A stretch of DNA of 64,000 bases from Actinoplanes sp. N902-109. GTDB lineage: Bacteria > Actinomycetota > Actinomycetes > Mycobacteriales > Micromonosporaceae. The position numbers and the translations under genes are program-made. Positions 7,439 to 15,900 of this stretch are shown piece after piece. The first letter of the stretch is position 1. Every line of letters begins with the position of its first letter. The stretch covers positions 3,473,501-3,537,500 of the forward strand of contig NC_021191.1 in NCBI RefSeq assembly GCF_000389965.1. The letters run 5' to 3'. The notes below the pieces were generated by a model. That model ran no database searches and was not told the origin of the DNA. It was given only the letters and a program-made list of their open reading frames with translations.

Positions 7439-8668
7439 TCAGTCCACCAGCGCCTGATAGACGAGCTGGCGGAACTGCCGGCGGATCGGATAGGCGTCGG
7501 AGGGCACCAGCTGGGTGAAGAACATGGCCGTCAGCCGCTCGACGGGATCGACCCAGAACACGGTGCTGGCCACCCCGCCCCAGGCGTACTCGCCGACGCT
7601 GGCGGCGGTGCGGAAGGCCACCGGGTCGGTCACCACCGAGAACCCCAGGCCGAAGCCGACCCCGCTGAAGGGCATCTCGCCGTACCGGGGCTGCCCGAAC
7701 ATCTCGAGGTCGACGCCGGCCGGAAGGTGGTTGCGCACCATGTAGGACACCGTGCGCGGGCCGAGGATCCGAACCCCGTCGAGCTCGCCGCCGCCGAGGA
7801 GCATCTGTAGGAACCGGTGGTAGTCGTCGGCGGTGCTCACCAGGCCGCCGCCGCCCGAGAAAGCCGTGGGCGGCGTGCGGCCCCCACGCCCCATCGCGTC
7901 GTGCAGTACCCGGCACCCGGACGCCGGGTCGAGGGCATAGACGGGAGCCAGCAGCCCGGGATCGTCGGCCACGAAACCGGTGGCGGTCATGCCCAGGGGG
8001 CCGAGGATCTCCTCCGCGAAGAACCGGTCGAGCGGTCGGCCCGACACGATCTCCACGACCCGGCCGAGCACGTCGGTGGAGTGCCCGTAGCTCCACTGGG
8101 CGCCGGGCTGGTGCATCAGGGGCAGCGAGGCCCACACGTCGACGCAGCCGGCGAGGTCGAGGCCCGGCGGGGCGCCGAACTCGAAGCCCGCGTCGCGGTA
8201 GAGCTCGTCGACCGGGTGCGCGTGGTGGAAGCCGTAGGTCAGCCCCGCGGTGTGGGTGAGCAGATGCCAGACCTGAATGGGCTCGGCCTGGGGGATCAGC
8301 ACCGGGTCCGTGGACGGACCCCCGGCGTACACCCGGGTGTCGGCGAAGGCGGGGATCCACCGGCTGATCGGATCGGTGAGCTCGAGCTCGCCCCGTTCCC
8401 AGAGGATCATCGCCGCCACCGAGGTGATCGGCTTGGTCATCGAGTAGATCCGCCACCGGGTGTCGGCGGTGACCGGGAGCCCCGCGGAGTCGTCGCGCAG
8501 CCCGTGCGTCGTCGAGTGCACGACCCGCCCGTGCCGGGCCACGACGGCGTGCCAGCCGGACAACCGCCCGTCCTCGACGTAGCGGGCGAAGTGGCGGTCG
8601 ATCCGGGCCAGCCGGTCGGCGTCCAGGCCGACCGCGGCCGGGTCGGCCTCGACGGTGATGGTGTCCAT
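7439..8668 (-). CDS. Beta-lactamase-fold serine hydrolase/esterase (class C/family VIII, possible trans-acting release enzyme)
   Basis: A 409-residue member of the serine beta-lactamase/D-Ala-D-Ala peptidase clan. The nucleophile motif SxxK is S76-M-T-K79, the general-base tyrosine is Y194 in WSYGHS, and the third motif is W363-G-G, as in family VIII esterases (EstB) and LovD-like acyltransferases rather than true class C beta-lactamases (YxN, KTG). There is no signal peptide, which suggests a cytoplasmic role. It is the last gene of the NRPS operon, 62 bp after the free C domain gene. Since no type I thioesterase is visible, it could hydrolyse, transacylate or cyclise the assembly-line product, as PBP-type thioesterases do; self-resistance or editing is an alternative. 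The ATG at 8668 is preceded by a strong site (GAGGAGGA); upstream in-frame extension would run into the C-domain gene. Confidence 0.85.
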   Translation of the reverse strand: MDTITVEADPAAVGLDADRLARIDRHFARYVEDGRLSGWHAVVARHGRVVHSTTHGLRDDSAGLPVTADTRWRIYSMTKPITSVAAMILWERGELELTDPISRWIPAFADTRVYAGGPSTDPVLIPQAEPIQVWHLLTHTAGLTYGFHHAHPVDELYRDAGFEFGAPPGLDLAGCVDVWASLPLMHQPGAQWSYGHSTDVLGRVVEIVSGRPLDRFFAEEILGPLGMTATGFVADDPGLLAPVYALDPASGCRVLHDAMGRGGRTPPTAFSGGGGLVSTADDYHRFLQMLLGGGELDGVRILGPRTVSYMVRNHLPAGVDLEMFGQPRYGEMPFSGVGFGLGFSVVTDPVAFRTAASVGEYAWGGVASTVFWVDPVERLTAMFFTQLVPSDAYPIRRQFRQLVYQALVD

Positions 8669-8730
8669 GTGGCTCGTCTCCTCCTCAGGAAACCCAGCAC
8701 GATCTCGCCCACCGGCCCTTCCGGCGGGCG

Positions 8731-9975
8731 TCATCCGCGCCGCAGCGCGCGCAGGTAGTCGCTCAGGAGCCGCTCGGCCGACGTCTCGGTCCACAGGTCG
8801 GACGAGTACTCCAGGAACGCCTGGTACTCCCCGGCGGCCTCGGTCAGCCCGAAAACGGCGTCGCCACGGGCGGCCGCGGGAGCGATGTCCTCGGTGGTGA
8901 CCGACAGGCCGGGCCACGTCGCGTCGCCGTCCGGGAAGTTCTGGAACGCCAGGCCGACCGGTGCGGCCGCCAGCCCCAGCTCGTCGAGGACCCGGCCGAG
9001 CGGCACCGGGTGCTCCAGCGACTGGAGCGCCGCCCCGGCGACGCCGTCGACAACGTCGTCGAAACTCCCGCTGACCGGCGCCAGCAGGCCGATGGCGAGC
9101 CGGGTGCAGGTGACCATCGATTCGAACTCGCGGCGTTCCCGCTGGGCGTACGAGACGCTGAGCAGGACCCGGTCCCGCCCCGAGAACCGGCTCAGCAGCT
9201 CGGCCAGGGCGGCAGCCGCGACGATGAACGGCGTGACCCCGCGGGCCCGGGCCAGCCGCTCCACCGAGGAGCGGGTGCCCTCGGCGGCGCGTAACCGAAC
9301 GGTGCCACCCGCCCCCGTCGGTGTGGCTGGCCGGGGGCGATCGGTCGGCAGGGGCAATGCCAGATCCACACCCTCCAGGGCCTGCCGCCAGTGATCGAGT
9401 CGCAGGTCGTCCGCGCCCTGGGCCTTCTGCCAGCGGGCGTAGCCGGTGCTCTGCGCACCCGGGTCCGGGAGCTCGATCGGCGTGCCGGTCGTGGCCGCGC
9501 GATACAGCTCGGCCAGCTCTCGCAGCACCAGCGCGAGGGCCCAGCCGTCAGTGGTGATGTGGTGGGTCACGAGGATCAGGTCGGCACGCCCGGCGGCGAA
9601 CCGCAGCAGCCGGCACACCGGCACGGTCGACCGGGTGAGGTCGAACGGCCGCTCCGCCATGGCCCGGGCGAGATCGTCGGCGATCCCCTCGGCCACCGGC
9701 CCCGGCAGATCGCGCAGATCGGTCACCCGCAGGACCGGCGACGGCGGCTCGATCTCCTGCTGGCGCAGGTCGCCGGGCGACCCGGCGAACCGGCTGCGCA
9801 GCGCGACATGCCGGCCGATCAGCGTGTCGAGGGCGTCGGCGAGGGCGGGGACGTCGAGGTGACCGGCGAACCGGATCCGGGTCGCGACGTTGTAGACCTG
9901 CGGTCTCGGCGCCCCGGCCACGGCGGTGAGCATCGTCTCCTGCTGGACCGTGACCGGGGCCTCCGCCCGGATCAC
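8731..9975 (-). CDS. Free-standing NRPS condensation (C) domain
   Basis: A 414-residue single C domain. The catalytic HHxxxDG motif is H138-H139-I-T-T-D143-G, and supporting cores are the N-terminal TVQQETML (C1 region), ALRSRF (C2) and SVSYAQRER (C4/5 area). There is no A or PCP domain in the protein. It starts at a GTG at 9975 that overlaps the TGA of the upstream megasynthase gene (GTGA), so translation is coupled and the amounts should be matched. Free C domains can couple an acyl chain from a PKS carrier protein to an aminoacyl-PCP, condense onto a soluble amine, or act in release. Here it could accept the chain from the last PCP of the megasynthase or acylate the glycine loaded on the first NRPS module, which has no C domain of its own. 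The sequence does not decide between these. Confidence 0.9.
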   Translation of the reverse strand: MIRAEAPVTVQQETMLTAVAGAPRPQVYNVATRIRFAGHLDVPALADALDTLIGRHVALRSRFAGSPGDLRQQEIEPPSPVLRVTDLRDLPGPVAEGIADDLARAMAERPFDLTRSTVPVCRLLRFAAGRADLILVTHHITTDGWALALVLRELAELYRAATTGTPIELPDPGAQSTGYARWQKAQGADDLRLDHWRQALEGVDLALPLPTDRPRPATPTGAGGTVRLRAAEGTRSSVERLARARGVTPFIVAAAALAELLSRFSGRDRVLLSVSYAQRERREFESMVTCTRLAIGLLAPVSGSFDDVVDGVAGAALQSLEHPVPLGRVLDELGLAAAPVGLAFQNFPDGDATWPGLSVTTEDIAPAAARGDAVFGLTEAAGEYQAFLEYSSDLWTETSAERLLSDYLRALRRG

Positions 9976-12900
9976 CGCTGCTCCCGCAGGTGGCGGGCCA
10001 TCTCGCCCACCGTCGGCGCGGCGAAGAACTCGGCGATCGAGTAGTCGACGCCGAAGCGTTCCCGGATCAGGTTGAGCAGGCTGATGGCGTTGACGGAGTG
10101 GCCACCGAGGTCAAAGAAGCGGGCGTCGTCGGCGAACCCGTCGACCCCCAGCAACGCCGACCACACCTCGCGGACGGCGGCCGCCGTCTCGTCGCCAGGG
10201 CGCCATTTGCCGTTGGGGGTCAACGCCGGCTCGTTCAGCACCCGCCAGTGCAGCGGCACCATCGGCCGGGGCAGCACGGCGGCCAGCAGCTCGCGCCAGC
10301 GGCGGATCTGCTCCCCGGCGTCGCTCACCGGGTGGTCCGGGACGACATGGCAGACGAGCTCGCCACCGTCCGGCACCACGCGGGCCTGGTCGACGCCCGG
10401 TAACTGCCGAACGGCCGCCGCTACTTCGGCCGGCTCCACGCGTACGCCGCGAATCTGCACCTGATCGTCGACCCGCCCGATGAACTCGAGGGTCGCGTCG
10501 GGACGCCGGCGCACGAGATCCCCGGTGCGGAACCAGCGGCGGCCGTCGCGGACGGAGAAGCCGCCCGGTGCCGCATCGCCGTGATAGCCGCGGGCGACCT
10601 GAGGCCCGCCGACGTGGAGCTCCCCGATCGCTCCGGGTGGAACGAGACGGCCGGTGCCGTCACAGATCTCCACCTCGGTACCGGGGTTCGCGATGCCGAT
10701 CGAGGGGCTGCCCGGCTCGTCCTCGGCCACCACGCCCCAGGTGCAGAAGACCGAGCATTCCGTCGGCCCGTAGATGTTGTGGAGCCGGAAGGGCAGATCC
10801 GGACCCGGCCGGCCGTGCAGCTGCTCGCCGCCGGTGTAGAGCACCCGCAACGCGGCGCCGGCGGGCCACGGCTGACTCAGGAGCGCCTCCGTGAGGGCCG
10901 TCGGCACGAAGGCGATGGTGATCCGGCTGCGAACCAGCCATGCCGCGAGCGCCGGCGGGTCGACCCGGACGTCGTCGGGCACGACGTGCAACTCCGCCCC
11001 GGTCGCCAGCGCCGGCCAGACCTCGGTGTGCCAGACGTCGAAACCGGTGCTGCCGTACCAGGAGAGGCGGTCACCCGCGGCGATGCCGAGCTCCCGGCGG
11101 AAGACGGTGAGGGTCGCGGCCAGATTGCCGTGCTCCAGCGCCACGCCCTTGGGCCGGCCGGTCGAGCCGGACGTGTAGATCAGGGCCAACAGGTCGTCGG
11201 GAGCCCAGGTCACCGGTTCGGGAACCGGCCCGTCGGCACCGACCGCGACACGGGGCAGCCCCGGCGCGAACGGGGCCGCCCGGTCGGTCACCACCGCGGC
11301 CGGCGCGGCGTCCGACACCATGGCGGCCAGCCGGGGGCCGGGCTGGCCCAGGTCCAGGGGCAGGTACGCGGCCCCGGTCGCGACCACGCCGAGGATGGCG
11401 GCGACGAAGTCCGCACCCCGGGGCAGTGCGACCGCGACCACGTCGCCGCGGCCGATCCCGAGCCCGGCGAGCTGGGCGGTGACCGAGCGGGAGGCGGCCA
11501 GCACCTCGCGGCCGGAATGGCGCCCGGCGGCGTCGACCACGGTGGCGCCCCCGGCGGCGACCGTCAGGGCGGTGCTGTCGAGGATCAAGGACCGGTGCCC
11601 GGCGTACGCTCCGAGGTCGTGCTTGTCGCTCAGGGTGAGCACCGCGAGGTCGCCGATGCGGCCGCCGGTCTGCTCCGGCATCGTCGTCAGCACCAGCACG
11701 AGCTGATCCAGGTACCGTTTCACGGTGGCCTCGTCGAACAGGGCGTCGTCATACCGGATCCGCAGGCGCAGTCCGTCGTCGTCGGGCACGGCCATCAGCG
11801 CCATTTCCAGAGGCGCGGACTCGGTGCCGGCCAGGACGGCTTCGGCGTGCAGGCCGGGCAGGTCGATGGCGGCCAGCGGCTCGGTGTCGAGATCGACCGA
11901 GACGGGCACCAGCGGCCGGGCCGCCCCCGGAGCGGGGTTGACCTCGGCCAGCAGGGCGTCGAGGTCCACGGCGCTGTGCTCGGTGGCATCGCGCAGCCGG
12001 TCACGTTCGGCGCGGACGGCGTCGCGGATGGTCAGGTCGTCCCGGAGCGTGGCGCGCAGCGGCAGGACCGAGACGAAGCATCCGACCGTGTCCCGCGCCG
12101 ATTCCGGGCGGCGGCCGAAGGTGCTGCCCACGATGAAGTCGTCCTGGCCGCAGAAGCGCCGCAGGACCACCCGCCAGGCGGTGAGCAACGAGGCGAAGAG
12201 GGTGACCCCCTGGTCGCCGCTCCACTTGCGCAGCGCGGCGGTCCGGTCCGCGGGCAGCCGGCCGGCCGTACACCGGCCCGAGCCGGGCCGGGCGCCGTTT
12301 CGCGGCCGGTCGGTCGGCAGCCGGAGGACGGGCGGGCCGTCGCCCAGCTGGTCGCGCCACCAGCCGAGGTGCTCCGGGTCGGGGACCGGATCGACGATCT
12401 CGAGCGGGGAGCCGCCCAGCGTCCCGGCGACGCTGTCGCCTCGATAGAGAGCCCGCAGATCACGCGCGATCAGCCGGGCCGAGTGCCCGTCGGTGATCAG
12501 GTGATGCAGGCCCAGGACGAGCGCGTGGTCCTCGGGCCCCAGGCGCAGCAGGCGAGGGGTGAAGAGCGGTCCGAGCTCGAGATCGTACGGGCGGTGACTC
12601 TCCTCCCGCACCGCCTCGGCGATGGCGGTCACGGCGTTCTGATCCTCGTGGTCGGTGACGACGAGCGGTGCCTCGGCCCCGTCGAGCACGATCTGGCGCA
12701 GACCGGATCCGTCGGTCCGGAACACGGTGCGCAGGCCGGGATGCCGCTCGACCAGGCCGCTCACCGCGGCGGCCAGCGCCTCGGCGTCCAGCGGGCCGCG
12801 CAGGCGTACGGCCTGGACCTCGTTGTACGCGCTCGGGCCGGTCAGCTGGCTCGCCAGCCAGATCCGGCGCTGGGCCGCCGTGGCCGGGGCGCCGGTCTCG

Positions 12901-15900
12901 CCCGGATGCCAGCGCCGGCGCAGCCCGTCCAGCCGTTCCAGCCCGGCGCCGACCTGGGTGGCCGACAGGCCGAAGTCGACCAGGGCGGCGATCTCGTCGA
13001 CTCCGGCCCGGTACAGCTCCTCCACCACCGGGGCGCAGGTCTCCGGCGTGCCGATCAGGGCCCTCCGGTCGCAGTACCGGTCGTAAGCCCGGCGGAACAA
13101 CTCGTCGAGATCCTCGGGACTGGCGGCAGCGACCTCCTCGGCGCTGCGCCCCGTCGCCTCGGTCGCAGAACGCATCAGCAGCGACGAGCGCAGGTAGCGG
13201 ATCATCGGCTCGCGGGCCTCCGCGCGGGCGGTCGCGTGGTCGTCGGCCAGATAGGTGTGCACCAGCACCGTGACGCGGCCGGTGTCCGGGTCGAGGCCGG
13301 CTACCTCCCGGGCCTTGCGGTAGCGGCTGATGTTCGCCGCGAGCTCGTCCACGTCCTGGTTCATCAGGTTGGTGAGAATGCCGAGACCCTGGCGGGCCGC
13401 CTGCTCGTAGGACTCGGGCCGGCCGGTTGTGGCCAGCCACATCGGCGGCTCGGCCTGGACCGGGCGCGGGTGGACGCGGATGTCGGCCTCGGTCCCGTTG
13501 CCGGTGCGCCGGCGCACCGGCTCGCCACGCCAGAGTCGCCGCACCTCGGCCAGATGCCGCCAGGCGATCTCGCGCCGGTCGGTGAAGCGGTCCGGATGCA
13601 GGACGAAATCCTGGGCGTGCCAACCGGTGCCGAAGGCGAGACCGACCCGGCCACCCGACAGGTTGTCCACCATGGACCACTCCTCGGCGATCCGGATCGG
13701 ATCGTGCAGGGGGAGGACGACCGAGCCGGCGTGCAGCCGGATCCGTTCGGTCTGCCCGGCCAGCGCCGAGGCGAGCACGACGGGATTGGGGAAGAGCCCG
13801 CCGAACGAGTGGAAATGCCGTTCCGGCAGCCACGCCGCGTGGAAGTTGTGCTCGTCCGCGTAACGCACGGAGTCGAGGATGAGCTGATACTTGCCGGCGG
13901 CCGGGTCGGCCTCGCCCGAGTCGCCGAAGAAGTAGACGCTGAAGTCCGGCGCGGGGCGTTGCGCCTTGCGGACGGGCATGGCGATCGGGCGTGGCCGGTC
14001 CGGTGGGAAGTAGCCGGCCGCCCGCAGCTCTCGCAACGAGCCGCGAACCGCGTCGTCGACGAGGGCCACGTCGGCCTCGGTGTGGGCGGTCGACAGGTAG
14101 AAACTGCGCCACTCCCATACGTACACGCCGCGGAGAAGCAGGTGGTGGTAGAGCAGCTCCAGGTCGGCGCGGTGGGTGAAGCGGAACATCGAGCCGAAGT
14201 GGTCGAGCCGCAGCGGGAACTCCTCCTCGGTGAAGAAGGCGTTCAGGCCGGTGGCGAGCTCGCCGGTCCGCGCGTTCAGGCCCTCCTGCAGGGCCGGGCC
14301 CCGGGCCTCGAGGTGCTCCAGCACCGCCCGGGCGGCGGTCATCGACAGGGGGTGTTGCTGGTAGGTGCCGCCGAAGAACACCGTCTCGTGGCGGGGGCCG
14401 CTGTCGTCGCCGAAGCGCCAGAAGCCACCGTCGACGCCGTCCAGGATGTCGGCGCGGCCCGCGATCGCCCCGATCGGGAAGCCGCTGCCCAGGGCCTTGC
14501 CGTAGGTGGCGAGGTCGGCGACGACCCCGTAGAGGTGCTGGGCACCGCGGGGATGCGGGCGTAGCCCGGTCAGCATCTCGTCGAAGATCAGCACGATGCC
14601 CCGGCTGGCGGTGAGCTCGCGCAGCGACTGGACGAATCCGGCGGGCCGCAGCGACGGGTTGCGGGTCTGCACCGGCTCCACGAGCACGGCCGCGATCGTG
14701 TCGGCGTGCTCGCCGATCACCTCGAGGGCGCGGGGGTCGCCGTACTCGAGAACCATGACGTCGGCGATCGCCCCGGCGGGGATGCCGGGGGAGACCGCGA
14801 CGCTGTGCAGGGCATCGCCGCCGGGCCGGGCGAGCACCGAGTCGATGTGGCCGTGATAGGAGCCACGGAACAGCACGATGCGATCGCGGCCGGTCGCCGC
14901 CCGGGCCAGCCGGATCGCCGCGGAGTTGGCCTCGGTGCCGGACGAGGCGAAGGCCACCCGCTCGGCGCCGGTCAGCCGGGCCAGGCGGGCGGCCACCTCG
15001 CCGGTGTCGACGCTGCGGGCGCCGAACTGCAGACCGCGGGACAGGTGCTCGCGTACGGCGTCGGTGACGAACGCGGGCTCATGGCCGAACAGCAGGGCCC
15101 CGAAACCCATCGTGATGTCGACGTAACGATTGCCGTCCACGTCCTCGAGCCGCGCGCCCCGGGCCGAACGGCCGGCGAGCGGGTACCGCATCTCCTTGGT
15201 CGCGTCCCGGAAGCCGACCACGGCCCGGGAGTCGGCGAGCACGGCGCGGTAGTGCTGGGTGATCCGTTTCGAGCCCGGCGTCTGCTCGTCCCGGCGGCGG
15301 ATGAGATCGTCCAGGTGGGCCTGCCGGCTGGGGGTGGACGCTTGCGCGGCCATGCCCCCGCCCGAGTCGAGCACGACCCGCGGTCCGTGCGCCGACACCA
15401 ATTCGGGTTCCGGTTCCGGTTCCGGCTCGGGCTCAGGTGCCGGCTCGGGCTCGGGTTGCGGTGCCGCTTCCTGGTCCCGGCGTTCGTCGATGAGGGCGGC
15501 GAGGCTCTCGGTCGTTCCCGCGTCGTCGAGCAGCTCCGCCATCGAAACGTCGATGCCGAAGCGTCCCTCCAGCTCGGACAGCATGCCGATCAACTGGAGC
15601 GAGTCGGCGCCGAGGTTCACGAACGTCTCGCCGGCGACCATCTCCTCGGGCCGGCAGCCCAGGTACCGGGCCGCGCACGCGCGGACCCAGCCGAGTGTCG
15701 TCTCCTGCGTCATGCCGTTCTCCTCGTCCGTCAGACGTAGTGGTTCCGGGCCGACCCAGTGCCGGGTGCGGCGGAACGGATACCGTGGCAGCGGGATCCG
15801 GCCACCGGCCGGGGCCGCCCACGTGACGTCCTCACCCGCCAGATAGCGGCGGGCGGCGTCGGTCGGCGGTGGTCCGCCACTCGCGCCGGCCAGCCAGGCG

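Noticed and set aside
10000..13900. Luciferase-like monooxygenase and the C-A-PCP part as separate genes
   Set aside because: The frame is continuous for 2,489 codons with no internal stop, and the domain order is known from other fused synthases.
10581..14564. Plus-strand open frame of 1,327 codons antisense to the megasynthase
   Set aside because: Low-complexity Gly/Arg/Val/Gln composition caused by GC-rich codons of the real minus-strand gene; no recognisable domain.
15399..15458. Short tandem repeat as a CRISPR or regulatory array
   Set aside because: It is a 6-bp in-frame repeat coding for a Pro-Glu linker inside the megasynthase.
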